Origin: Tetracentron sinense
Lineage: Eukaryota > Streptophyta > Magnoliopsida > Trochodendrales > Trochodendraceae
Direction: 5' to 3'
DNA length: 64,000 bases
Assembly: GCA_015143295.1 (NCBI GenBank)
Contig: CM026557.1
Location: 22,167,760-22,231,759, forward strand
Part shown: in pieces, positions 22,967 to 33,926 of the stretch
How positions within the stretch are numbered: position 1 is the first letter of the stretch
Layout of the letters: each line of letters begins with the position of its first letter
Made by a program: the position numbers and the translations under genes
Notes under the pieces: generated by a model
Databases searched by the model: none
What the model was told of the DNA's origin: nothing
Seen by the model: the letters and a program-made list of their open reading frames with translations, nothing else

Positions 22967-24600
22967 ATCAGCGGCCTGGTCATCATCATCTCCATCATCA
23001 CTAGAATCATCGTCACCACCAGTTGGACAACGTGAGCACTCCACTCTAAGTTGCTCAAAGTCAGACCTCAGATTCGTAATCAAAATGCTAAGATGTCGAA
23101 AGTGACTATGAGTCTTGGCAGCAAAGCTGGAAAACTATGTTTCCATCATGCTATGAAAAGCACCGTGAGTTGAGCGGGACTCATCAAGGAACATAGTCTG
23201 CCTAGTAGTCAACAAGGCCATTTGAGCGGCCAATAAATCCATAGTAGTGGGAGGAGATGGAGGAGGCTGAGAGGATGAAGAGGGAACAGGAACATATGTA
23301 GTTGCAGTGGGGTCCTGCATGAGCAATGCTACTGATGTAGGCCTTCGCTGTGAGGGGCCCTTTAGAGGTGACAACCTCATCATCAGCCGAATGATGGATA
23401 TCAAAAGTGGCCAAAATAAGTTTGACCAAAATGCCAAATAAAAGACTAAGAGTAAGATGAGATGCATGAATCATCAACTCAATGATATGGAAAGCAAGAT
23501 CAATAGGCATATCCGTGAGAAGAGCATGGAGGAATCAAGCATGATCTGGATTGATGTCAATGCTATAGCCTCTAGGGTAGAGGTTGGAGCACATGAGCAG
23601 TGAAGGATCCGAGCAAATGGAGTAAACTTATTCTAAGGAAGATGGAGAGCAGCCCATCTAGTCTTGGAGCCATAAATCTTGGTGGAAATTTCATCCATAT
23701 CATGGCCTAGAGGGTCAGACCTATAATGGTATGGAAAATATGCATCTGGAACATGCGGGATATTAAGAAGACGGGCTATGAAATCCTGGTGAATGGTCAT
23801 CAACATCCCTCGAACTTGAGATTCAAAAGTCCTATTCTCAAGGTCTTCTCTATGGACATTCATATAGAATTCACGAACTAAGACAAGAGGAAACTAACCC
23901 AATAAAGAAAGAACTCCTTGCCACCCTCGAGATTGGATAATCCAAAGATCGGTGTGACTGAAGTCATGAAGATGGACTTGTCTCTCAAGAATGACTGCAC
24001 TTTTAGCAAAATATTCATGAAATCAATAGGAAGCGGTAGGGTTACGAAAACGAGGGTCATCCGAGGAGGGTAAGCATGACTAACCTTGGTCCTTTTTGTT
24101 GCCTTTTTAGGAGCAGGCCTCGGCTTAGGCTTCGGAGCAATGGCCTTGCCTTTACCCGAAGTAGGCTTGACTTTAGCCTTTGAGGGTTTGGGGGCAGGAG
24201 GCTCCTCTAGAACAATTCCTAGACCTCAAGTATGAGGAGGCCCATAATAGGAATCACACTCACTCTCGGACTCAGATGGAGTCGAGTACGAGGATTCAAG
24301 AGTAGGGGGATTTTCAGCATTTTTCTTCTGAAAATAACTCACCATGAGAAAAGCAAGAATCCAAAGGGGAACAATAGAAAACATGATTTGGAATGATAAA
24401 GTTGAATCCAAAGAATAGAATTTTAAAGTTCCAGGAGAGAAATTTCCCTAATAAGGTCAAAAAAATTTGGAGCCCTAGCTCTGATTTTAACCCGTTTGAA
24501 AGCGTAAGTGAAGAATCGAGTAAACAAAGGTTTTTAAAACAAATTTTGCGATGCCCGATCAAACGATTGGATTCCCATTCAAACGACAGAGAACGGCTGT
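22967..24600 (-). pseudogene. env-like segment of the SIRE-type element (fossil)
   Basis: Minus-strand fragments between the LTR and about 24600 include runs such as REDLENRTFESQVRG and HYRSDPLGHDMDEIS. A stretch rich in prolines, lysines and serines precedes them, and a very acidic end (many aspartates, about 22970-23030) follows. This resembles the envelope-like or putative-movement-protein-like region between pol and the 3' LTR of SIRE-type copia elements. Position and orientation fit. The reading frame is broken many times, so this is a fossil. The assignment rests on recalled family patterns, not a search. Confidence 0.55.
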
Positions 24601-25094
24601 GAGCCCGTTCGAACGCCTGAATAGGGAAACTTTCCCAAACTCAAATTTTGACTTTTTAAAAGCACTCCCCCTGAGATATAGTACCAGAAAAACTCTCCTG
24701 ATATTATTAGGCCCGTGAAAACCATCTTACTTCAAGGAATTTAAAGATCACATGAGAATGAAAGATTTTTCAAGTAATAAAACTAGAAATTCCCCCTGAA
24801 AACATGCTCTCATCAAAAGTATATAATCACATATATATGAAGCAATTTCCAATATGCCAAAATAAATTCACCCAAAATTTAATATATCATTAAGTTTTGA
24901 CTAAATGAGAATATGTTCATCTACTTTAGACTCATAGGGAGATCAATCACAGACTCAACAACTAAGTCACATTTAGTGAAAAGTTTCTCTTTGAAGCAAA
25001 GTGTGTGAAGTGGGATTTCTGACTTGACTCTTTCAGAGGTTTTAATCATTTATTAAGGTTATGACATTATCACATTTCGAGAATTCAGGGTGTC
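24601..25094 (-). other. Internal remnant of the SIRE-type element
   Basis: This is non-coding sequence between the env-like segment and LTR C. One GTTCGAAC site lies near 24605. No pol domain can be seen. Confidence 0.5.
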
Positions 25095-27756
25095 TGTGAG
25101 CACGGAATTTGTCACCCACGAGTTTGTTGAGAGTCGCCACCTATTAATTCAGAAAGCATAAGTCCCCGGGTTGTGGATAAAGTCTTGGTCTACATGAGAG
25201 TTCTAGGTAAGAGGTTCAGTTAAATCCTAGGGAAGGTGTTAGGCACCCCAAGGCCCCTATTTTACAATGGTTACCTACTTTCTAGGTGTATGTCAAATTA
25301 AATCAAATCATGTTCAAATGCCTAAGTGTTTAGAGTAATACTAACTCAAGAAAGAAAAGCTAACTAGGGTCGAACCTGGGTTAGGTTGCCTACATACTCA
25401 CAAGGGTGAGATCAGACCGAGTGTAGTTGTAGCACATGAGCCCATGCCAAGGCTAAGGGTTGTACGTGTGTGTGTACCGGGTGACTAAGGGTATAGCCCG
25501 GAGCTAGGGTTTGGTTGACTGGGTTGGTCAAGTACATGGTTTAGGGCCGCTAGGCCAAGGGTTAGTCTAGTAGACTAAGAGATTAGTCCGATAGACTAGG
25601 ATTAGGCCCAGTAGGCAAATGACGAATTTAACCAAGATTAGAGTTGCTAACCGGGATTAAATTACAAGTTAACCATGGTTAGGGTTGCTAACAATAATTA
25701 AGGGAAGCAAGGTTGGGCCCGGTAGGCAACGGGTAAGCCCGGTAGGCCAAAAGGTGTTCAACCGGAGTTAGGATTACTAACCAGGGTTAAAGGGGAAACG
25801 AACCATGGTTAGGGCTGCTAACCATAGTAAAGGAGTCCAAAGCAGAAAATTTTGGTCTTATTTGCATTTTTGAATTTTTTTGACATTTTTTAGATTTTAC
25901 CAAGGGTTAAAAGTTCTTAACCATGGTTAAAAGTTAAACGAGTTAAGTTAACCCCAATTAAAGGTCCTGGTTTAGTCAGGGTAGGCCCACATGGCATGGC
26001 AAGGCCTAAAATGGCCACCTACCTAGTTTGGGCCCTGTGCAAAGCGCAAATTACAGAAAAATGGGAATGGCAGTAAACTCTTTATCGTCATTCCAAAACT
26101 TCTATAGTTTGGAATTGCGGTAAAGAGTCTACCGCCACTACCTAACTCTTGCTATTTTGGGTTTTGCTGGTCTAGGGGCAAGTTAAGGGTGAGCCCACAG
26201 GGGTTAGGGACCCATAGGGTTGAAGCGAGGACTCCCAAAAACATCCTGGGCCTGCTGTGGGCCCAGGGGGTGCTTTGAAATGGGCTTATAGTGGACCTGA
26301 AATCACTTTAATAGCAAAATACAGAATGACGGTAGAATATCTACTACCATTAAGGACAGTCTCTGTTCAAGGAAAATTTAATCACGGTTAAGAAGGCTGG
26401 GTGACCCTAGAAGGACCAAGGTAGATGAATAAGAGTCAGAGGGACCTAACCATGGCCTTGAAATGGACTAGGGCCCACCCAAAATGGTGTAACATGCTAC
26501 TGTACTACAAAGGGCCAGGAATGGCAGTACTGAGTTTACCGCCATTCCTGGTTTCTTCCAAAAATTGATTTTTCTCCCCTGGGGCTAAGCCAGACAGCTT
26601 CTAGGGGATTCCTCATGGACTGAGGATCCCCCAGAAGGTCAGGGGAGGTTCCATGCACGCGGGGGGCCTTTGAGCCAAGGTTTTATCCCTCGAGAGGGTC
26701 CCCTATACCTACAGTGAGGTAGGAGGCCTCTATCCTTGGGTAAGCAGCAATAGAAATGAAAATGAATGACCCCTGGAATAGCACCAACGGTCTTACAGTG
26801 CAGTTTACAGAAGTAAAAAGGGGTAGGGATGGCCCTACCCTAATATTGGATGCTCACGGTGGTTAAGGTGGCTGCGCACAATGGTGGAGCCTAGGAGAGG
26901 CCTTGAGGTAGCAGTCAAGGGTTGGGGTTTGCGTATTTTGTTTGCATAGTGAAACCAATAGGGCTTCACTAAGGAATTTTTGGAGTGAAATAACCTTGAG
27001 GAAGGGGGGGTTTTATAGGGTTTGATGGACCCAGGGGTAGTTTAGAGATTGCCAGGAGAGTTGAGGACCCAAGAGGGCGGAGCTGTAGTGGCCAGGGGGT
27101 GCCAGCTATATTTGAACTGAAAACTGGTAATGGCGGTAGAGGTTCTACCGCTATTCCTGGTTTGGGCAAAAACCGTAATGGCGGTAGAGGTTCTACCGCC
27201 ATTCCTGGTTTGGGCAAAAACCAGAATGACGGTAGAAACTCTACTGCCATTATTGAATTTTTGCCAAAAAAAAAGCCCAACCTTACTGCAATTGGCCTAG
27301 GAACACTGTACACTTTACTAAATCTGAAAATGGCGGTAATATTATTATTGCCATTCCTAGAATTTTTGAAAGATGCTAGTGGGCCCCATAGCAACGGCTC
27401 TCAAGTGTCTGTGGGCCCATGCTTGGGCCCACTGAGGATTTTGGCTTCAGTTTTGGGGTTCTTGGGCCGTAGGGTTAGACTAAGGTTTACCTAGGATTAG
27501 GGTTTGTCCTAGAGTTTGACTAGGGTTTTACCTAGGATTTGACTAGGGTTTAACTAGGGTTAGGGTTTGTCCTAGGGTTAGGCCTAGGGTTTGACTAGGG
27601 TTTTACCTAGGGTTTAACTAGGGCTTACCTGGGGTTAGGATTTGTCCTAGGGTTAGACCTAGGGTTTGATTAGGGTTTACTTAGGGTTAGGCTTTTAACC
27701 ACGGTTAAGGTAATTAACCATGATCAGGAAAGGGGTGTAAAAATTGGGTGCTTACA
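25095..27756 (-). mobile_element. Tat-like Ty3/gypsy solo LTR (LTR C), minus strand
   Basis: The complement runs from TGTAAGCACCC (27756) to GTGCTCACA (25095): 2662 bp, nearly the same length and layout as LTR B. On the minus strand: AACCCTAG-like repeats (27460-27690), four hairpins (27129-27355), a TATA box (CTATAAAAC, about 27007-27020), four further hairpins (26066-26546), GGCCTACCGG words, and the U5 signature (about 25233 and 25375). No internal region is attached. The flanking five bases (gtgtc and ggcac) do not match, so adjacent SIRE sequence, possibly including the missing pol, may have been lost together with one flank. Confidence 0.85.
26066..27355. repeat. Eight 27-nt inverted-repeat units in LTR C
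   Basis: Units at 26066-26092, 26113-26139, 26325-26351, 26520-26546, 27129-27155, 27177-27203, 27225-27251 and 27329-27355 all have 10-7-10 geometry. The unit at 27177 is a perfect AATGGCGGTA/TACCGCCATT palindrome. Units at 27129, 27177 and 27225 start exactly 48 bp apart, with the linker cctggtttgggcaaaaacc conserved. The pair 26066/26113 is 47 bp apart. Confidence 0.9.
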
Positions 27757-29131
27757 GGCACAAACAAATGAGATATCAACATATCGGTCATTCCAAATTT
27801 GATCAAACTAGTAGACCATCATGAATAATAACACTACCCATACTTAGGAATTTAGACCATCTTCTAAGGTCAGTCAGAGTGCATATGCATGGCACTTAAC
27901 AACATTGTTAACCAAACTATAACTGAGATTAGTAGGATTGTCTATTATCAATCACACAAAAGTCTTAGTAGGTATAATATCCCCATGAACTCAATCATAT
28001 TCAATATTTTTACCTTGGCATGAATTATTAATTATGATTGCAAGGAAATTACAACATGCATAGTATGATAGGAGCGATAGCCCAAACCAAAACAAAAATT
28101 TCTTTTTGATTTTTCAATGTTTTTGTATTTTTCAATGTTTGAAAGAAAATCAACCTATCTAAAAGAAACATACTCATTTTGGAATTTTCTTTTATCAAAC
28201 TAAAAACACACGGGGAAAACATGAGGAAACATCAAATCAGATAATATAAACCAAAGAGATAGCACTAGGAAAGAGTAGAGCATGATAAACACCTAGACTA
28301 GATAAAACCATCCAGTCACTCAACCTCTCACATTATAGGATTTTGGAAGTTCAAGGAGGTACAAGTGGTATTACATCTAAGGTCATCCTTTCTCACATCG
28401 ATGGGTTTTAGCTTTTCATTGACTTTTCGGTCTTTATCCATTGTATGAGAAGATGTAGGACTGAACTTCTTCTTCTTGGGTTTCCTATTTTTCCCTTCTC
28501 CTTTGCGGAGCCCTAGCGCTTTGGTTCATCATGTTCCCTTCTTTATGATAAGCATAAGAAGTTCCCGGACCATTTCTAGTACCAGAGAGTTGAGCAATTT
28601 TCATCACTTCTTTGCTCAAACTTCTAGACTTCTTAGCTTGGACTTGAATTTGCCTTTGAAGATTCCTTTGATTTTGATTTTGGTTCAATGAACCCTTTCA
28701 GGGATATCTCCTAAAAGCAATGAAATTAGGTCTGGTGTGACCCTTCACTCCACACTGAAAACATGTGGGAATGAATCTTGGAGGAGGAGGAAACCTTCTA
28801 GTTTGAGGATGATCATGAGTCCTCTCAACTTGATTAGGAACAAAATTTATACCACATGCTTCTGGGGGCAACAAAAGTTTGATGAAGTTGAGGATAGGTT
28901 GGATTCCTATTTGGTTGGACAGGAGATTCTGGAATCCTAGCTTTTGTGCCTGAATTTATAGGTTAATCATGTCTTGGATCAACATGAATTGGCTCAAAGG
29001 TTGCACTGGCCATTGTACCAACACTCATGAGAATTGATGGTCTATCTGTATGTCCTATGCCAGTCATGTTTATGCCAGTCATGTTTCCAGCTGAATGTTG
29101 CATTCTAGCCAATCCATCCAAGATTTGGATG
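27757..29131 (-). pseudogene. SIRE-type gag C-terminal / zinc-knuckle region (fossil)
   Basis: On the minus strand at about 28700-28790 there is a knuckle-like word CFQCGVKGHTRPNF, recalling the second zinc-knuckle motif of SIRE-type elements, with basic and glutamine-rich sequence around it. The stretch 27757-28400 shows no readable domain. The reading frame is broken several times. LTR D separates this part from the rest of gag. Confidence 0.5.
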
Positions 29132-29622
29132 TTACTTGTAAGCACCCCAATTTTGCACCCCTCTAGTCTCTTTTTATACTCTTAAAAACTCTTTCAAAAA
29201 GTCTCTTTTAAAACCCTCTTGCCACGTGCTTCGATTTCTAAAAACGCCCCTCAGGTAAAAAATGACCAAAATGCCCCTAGGGTGAAAAATGACCAAAATA
29301 CCCCTGTAAAAGTGATAAAAAAAAATTCATTTTGTCCAAAATGATTTTACAAATTTTTTTGATGAATTTTGACTATTTTTAGGATTAAATTGGACTTAAA
29401 ACGGTAGAAAATGACAAAAATGCCCCTGGAGTACAAAATGACCAAAATGCCCCTGAAAAGTACTGAAAAATTCATGTTTTATCTAAAATATTTTTCTGGA
29501 TTTTATCAGTTCAATTTTGACTATTTTCAGGCTAAAAGCGAAAAAATGGCTTTTCTGCGAATCGGAGCACGACACGTGACGAGTCAAAGTCAAACAAATA
29601 AAAAATAAAAAAATAATTTTGG

Positions 29623-29738
29623 CCCCTAGCTAGGGGTGCTGCTTCAAACAGCGCTCCCTTTGGGGGCCCTTTTTTTTTGGCGTGTCGACAAGCTTTTTTG
29701 CAAAACCCAGCTAGGGGCGCTGCTTCAAACAGCGCCCC
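29623..29738. repeat. GC-rich palindromes upstream of the LTR D TATA box
   Basis: CCCCTAGCTAGGGG (29623-29636) is a perfect palindrome. GGGGCGCTG-CTTCAAA-CAGCGCCCC (29714-29738) is a perfect 9-bp inverted repeat with a 7-nt centre. A near copy with the same CTTCAAA centre is at 29633-29658. A C-run follows (29735-29749). The cluster lies about 100-215 bp upstream of the TATA box. Confidence 0.88.
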
Positions 29739-30083
29739 CCCCCCCCCCCAGTTTTCGTCCGTTTTGCCACCTCACTGTTCCTTGCCGCTTCACTTTTGGG
29801 GTTTATATCCAAAAGGGGCACTACTTGTTGAAAAAATATAAATACCTCCAACCCTATTCCTTCATTTTCAATCGATTCCACTTCCTCTCTTCTCTCTCCT
29901 CTTTCGAAATTCCCTCTTTAGCGTTGGCGATCCCGGAAGTTTGATTTCGAAGAATCATTCTCGGGAGCACTTATTTCAGAGACCCTTTTGGGTTTGTCGG
30001 AAGGTAAAATCTTGCCAAACTCTATCTTTTTCTTAGTCTTTTATTAGTTTTAATTACTTTATTATTTTTTAAATGCTTAGACT

Positions 30084-30303
30084 GCTTGCCCTGTTGAACC
30101 TCTGCCCAAATCCCAGTTCAAAAATAGCCCTGCCTAGTCGAACCCCTGCCCAAATCCCAGTTCAAATATAGCCCTGCCTAGTCGAACCTCTACCCAAATC
30201 CCAGTTTAAATATAGCATTGCTTGGTCGAACCTCTGCCCAAATCCCAGTTTAAATATAGCTTTGCCTAGTCGAACCTCTGTCCAAATCCCGATTCAAATC
30301 CAG
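30084..30303. repeat. 44-bp tandem repeat, five copies
   Basis: Five consecutive 44-bp units each read close to gcctagtcgaacc, then ctgcccaaatcccagtt, then aaatatag, with a few substitutions per unit. They lie downstream of the TATA box, inside LTR D. Confidence 0.9.
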
Positions 30304-30600
30304 CTAAGTCCCAGCTTAACCCTAGTTAAACCTTAGGTAAGCCTCATCTTAACCCTAGTTAAACCCTAGGTATATCCCAGCTTAACCCTAGTTAAACCCT
30401 AGGTAAGCCCCATCTAACCCTAGTTAAACCCTAGGTATGTCCCAGCTTAACCCTAGTTAAACCCTAGGTAAACACCATCTTAACCCTAGTTAAACCTTAG
30501 GTATACCGCAGCTTAACTCTAGGTTAACCCTAGGTAAACCCTAGCTTAACCCTAGGTAAACCCTAGCTTAAACCTAGTTAAACCCTACCTAGTCAAACCC
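30304..30600. repeat. AACCCTAGTTAAACCCTAGGTA tandem array
   Basis: Units of about 31-32 bp repeat the words ttaaccctag, ttaaaccctag and gtaagcccc/gtatatcccag. The last word alternates, so a higher-order unit of about 63 bp can be seen. Looser versions are in LTRs A, B and C. The words resemble plant telomere repeats (CCCTAAA) but are not the same. Confidence 0.85.
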
Positions 30601-31253
30601 TGTTCAGTTACCCATCCAAACGCTCCTCAGCACGAGCTTAAAAGGCTAATCCGCTCCTCAAATAGGAGCAAAAACCATCAAACCAAATCATCCAATATTT
30701 CGCTTCCAAATCAGCGAAAACCATCAAACCTTTCAATCGAACCCATCAATCTCCAATCAATCATATCAAACCATCCCTAATCAATCAAATCAAACCATCG
30801 ATCACCTTCCGGAACTACGTGTGGCTTGATTCCACTGACAGTGGATACGCAGGCAACCCTAATCGAGTTCAACTCCCCTAAGATAGAATCCTTATTCCAT
30901 TCTTATCTTGTCTATCTCAATTCATTTATTTCTGTTAATAATACATTGCTCAGTATATAGATCAAATTTCAAGCTTCTCTTACGATTTCCCCATTTTGAT
31001 TCAGACTTAGGGAGTAGGTAACCATCTTCAGATGGGAGTTTAGGGGTGCCTAACACCTTCCCCTATCTCAAATGAATCTCTTACCCTGACGTCTAACTTC
31101 CAAATCATGCCTTATCCAACCAATTTAGGGACCTATATCCCTCAAAATTAGATAGGTGGCGACTCTCAACCCAATTGCAATTTATCGCTTATTTCTCATT
31201 GGGATCTATCCTAATTGGGAATGGGTGGTTAAAATTCAAGTACTCACATTACT

Positions 31254-32884
31254 AAGAAGTGTAGACTCTTTCTCAAATTCAGTTACCTTCTTAGCCAACT
31301 CGTCCTTAACTTTGAGGAGATTGAGAAACTCCATTTCTAGAAATCTAACCTTCTCAATAAGAGAATCTCTTTCAGATTTAATATTTGAAACAAGAGTCTT
31401 TGGCTCTTCAGTTCCATTAATGGAAGTGTCTTTTTCACTTTCTAAAATTTCGACCCATTTGTTCAGTGCAACAATTTCTTCCTCGAGACACTCTATTTTG
31501 ACAACAAGGTCAAATTTTTCAAGTTCAAGCTGAGTAACTAGAGCACTCTTCCCTTATGCTTCTAGCTTGCAAGCATCTCTTTCAAGTTGAACTAATTTGA
31601 ACTTTTTGTTCAAAGAGATCTTGGATTTCTTTAGCTTTAGACTCTCAGAATATAGGTTTTTACAAGCAGAGTTCATATCTTCATCAGATTCAAAGTCACT
31701 ATGACTCTTCTCATTATTTTCACTAGTCTCGGTCTCTTGACCTGCATCACTTTTCTCTTTTTCATCAACCATAGGGAAAGACTCAACAATCTTAGATAGG
31801 GAGACACTGAAAATCATGTGATTTTTAGATTCTCCACTCGAAGAAGAGCTTTTCGATTGTTCACTTTCGGCTTCACTGTCATCCCATGTGGCATTCATCA
31901 CTTTTCCCTTGCTTTTCTGATTGTTATTCTGATTGTTAGGGCAATCAAGTAAGATATGACCATACCCTTTACATTCATAGCATTGGATGTCACAGGATTT
32001 CTTGTCATCACCTTTGAACGATTTCTTACTTTCCCATGGTTTTGACTTTGGCCTCTCAAAATATTTTTCTCCTTGTTTAGATTAAATCACTTATTTATTT
32101 TCAAGAGTTTTTGAAATTTCTTAACAAATAAGGCCAATTCCTACGAACTCAACCTTCATCCTAAGTTTCCTTGACAATTTTCAAGGCAATAGATTTATTC
32201 TTCTTGGATGGACGAAGATTGAGTTCGTAGGTTTGGAGAGATCCAACCAATTCCTCAATCTTGAGAGTGTCAACATTCTTGCTATGTTAGTGACAAAAAA
32301 AAAAACATTTTTGCTATCTTCTATGGCAATGACCTTAGATTAAAATCTCTCAGGTAGATATCTAAGAATTTTTCTCACAATTTTAGACTCAGTTAGATTT
32401 TCACCCAAATTGAAGCTAGAATTGACAATGTCACTCAATTTAGCATAGAATTTATCAAAAGTGTCATTGTCTTCCATTTTTAAGTTTTCAAATTTGATGG
32501 TGAGCATTTGAAGCTTCGAGATCTTAATTTTAGTGGTACCCTCATGAGTAATCTAAAGAGTATCTCATGCCTCATTTGTTGTTTCACATGAAGAAATTCG
32601 TCGGGATTCCTCAACTGTGACTGTAGTAAAGATTGTATTGATCAGACCCTTAGTGTTTCATCCACTAGTCTCGAGCTCATCTATGGTCCAGTCTTTGGAG
32701 TCCTTGGTGATAGTTATTTCACCAGGAATTTTTGCGGGCATAGTCCACCAAGTCTAAATTGACATCCAAATTCTCTCGTCTATCAATTTGAGAAAGAATC
32801 TCATTCGAGCTTTCCAATAAGCATAGTTATTCCCATCAAACAGTGGGGGACAAGAGAGGGAACCACCCTCTTTTAGAGTAGTCA
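31254..32884 (-). pseudogene. gag of the SIRE-type element (fossil)
   Basis: The minus strand begins with an ATG at 32882-32884 and a start typical of SIRE-type gag (KEGGS, then PPLFDGNNYAYWK). Further on are NLKMEDNDTFDKF-like words, a serine- and acid-rich stretch (SEAESEQSKSSSSSGESK, about 31830-31890) and a coiled-coil region (SLKLKKSKISLNKKF). The usual role is the nucleocapsid of a virus-like particle. The frame is broken several times and the C-terminal part is separated by LTR D. The 5' side is separated from its LTR by LTR X. Confidence 0.7.
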
Positions 32885-33420
32885 TTAATCAAGGATTTTA
32901 AGCAAGATCATACTTAAGGTTTCGCGACCCAAAACACCCCTTAGGAGTTAGGATACCTTGGCGTCGTGAACTCATTACCAAAACATCTTGTACAACATAT
33001 AAGACATATGATAGCGGAAGCATAATACAAAATCTTCTATACATACTATATCCCAGTTTACACATAAACCAAAATAAAAAAGCGAACATGCTGGCTTATC
33101 AAAATTTATATACAAGACACTCCTCTCATCACTCAAACACTGGGCCACCACCTATCAATTTCCCTCTGATGCTCCTCCTGAGTAGGCACCTCCCCAATAT
33201 ACTCCTCCTCGACCCACGGCTCCTGAGCATGTGCATCAACAGGACCTGCTGACATAAATATATACGGTTGAGTATTGAATACTCCGCGTATACAAACCAC
33301 TAGATAGTAATGTCACAAATATGAATACAACATATATATTGCAGTTTAATCCATTACCATGCATTCCTGAAATCAGAGCGCAGAAAACAAAATACTATCA
33401 TGTGCATATATCTCGGAAAA

Positions 33421-33735
33421 CATCTTTTTATCATCTTTTATCTTTGCATATATGGGTATTTAAAATACCTTGGTTTTCATCTTTTATTATCTTCTCATGT
33501 ACAGGTATTTAAAATACCTTGGTATTCATCTTTTGCTACCTCAGAAGTCGGACAACTAGTACCTATACCCACATAAGTTGGGTGGCCTAATATTATCCTC
33601 ACCTTTGGCTACCTTCGGAGTAGACGACCAGTATCCATTTTCCTTCCGGGCGGCTTGCTATCATCGGAGTCTAATGCCAGTATCCATTTCCCTTTCAGGT
33701 GGCCTGCTATCGTGCCTCCCTATCGGCTTTCACCA
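33421..33735. repeat. Short degenerate repeats in the distal part of LTR X
   Basis: The words gtatttaaaataccttgg (about 33457 and 33507) and the series ccagtatccattt, then cggcttgctatc/tggcctgctatc (about 33630-33710) are repeated in tandem fashion. These are comparable in position to the arrays at 220-414 and 63871-63990. Confidence 0.65.
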
Positions 33736-33921
33736 TATACTTTTTGTACTTCTTGTAACCTCTTTTGTCTCTTATACTTTCCATATGCTTCTTATACTTC
33801 CTCTTCTTATTCTTGTATTACATCTTATATGCTTATACTTCTTCTTTTGGATACCCATAATATAAAAAAACTCAATCATGCATATGCATATGTGTCAGTG
33901 TAGCAATTGTGAATAACATGG

Positions 33922-33926
33922 TAGAC
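33922..33926. repeat. Target-site duplication tagac (left; right copy 44892-44896)
   Basis: A perfect five-base direct repeat directly abuts both outer ends of the Athila element. It confirms the limits and shows that no rearrangement followed insertion. Confidence 0.93.

Larger units (their letters stand above)
29137..31248 (+). mobile_element. Tat-like Ty3/gypsy solo LTR (LTR D), different subfamily
   Basis: The segment runs from TGTAAGCACCCC to GTACTCACA, 2112 bp, flanked by a perfect direct repeat ttact (29132-29136 and 31249-31253). There is no internal region, so it is a solo LTR. In order: a duplicated AAAATGACCAAAATGCCCC region (29250-29500), GC-rich palindromes (29623-29738), a TATA box (TATAAATAC, about 29838-29846), a leader, a 44-bp tandem array, an AACCCTAG array and the U5 signature shared with LTRs A-C (caggcaaccctaat about 30849; ggggtgcctaacaccttcccc about 31045). 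It lacks the AATGGCGGTA hairpins. Confidence 0.88.

Noticed and set aside
27099-27494. Open frame encoding a glycine/arginine-rich repeat peptide (and a proline-rich one on the other strand)
   Set aside because: It is produced by the 48-bp hairpin repeats of LTR C; there is no start context, no relatives, and it lies wholly inside an LTR.
28476-28940. Plus-strand open frames across 28.5-28.9 kb
   Set aside because: Shadows of the minus-strand gag zinc-knuckle region of the SIRE-type element.
30084-30303. Regular 44-bp repeats that could suggest a CRISPR array
   Set aside because: Units are head-to-tail without unique spacers and lie inside a plant LTR.
30304-30600. AACCCTAG repeats as an interstitial telomere
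   Set aside because: Units are 31-32 bp with GTAAGCCCC/GTATATCCC linkers, not pure CCCTAAA, and are a normal part of these LTRs.
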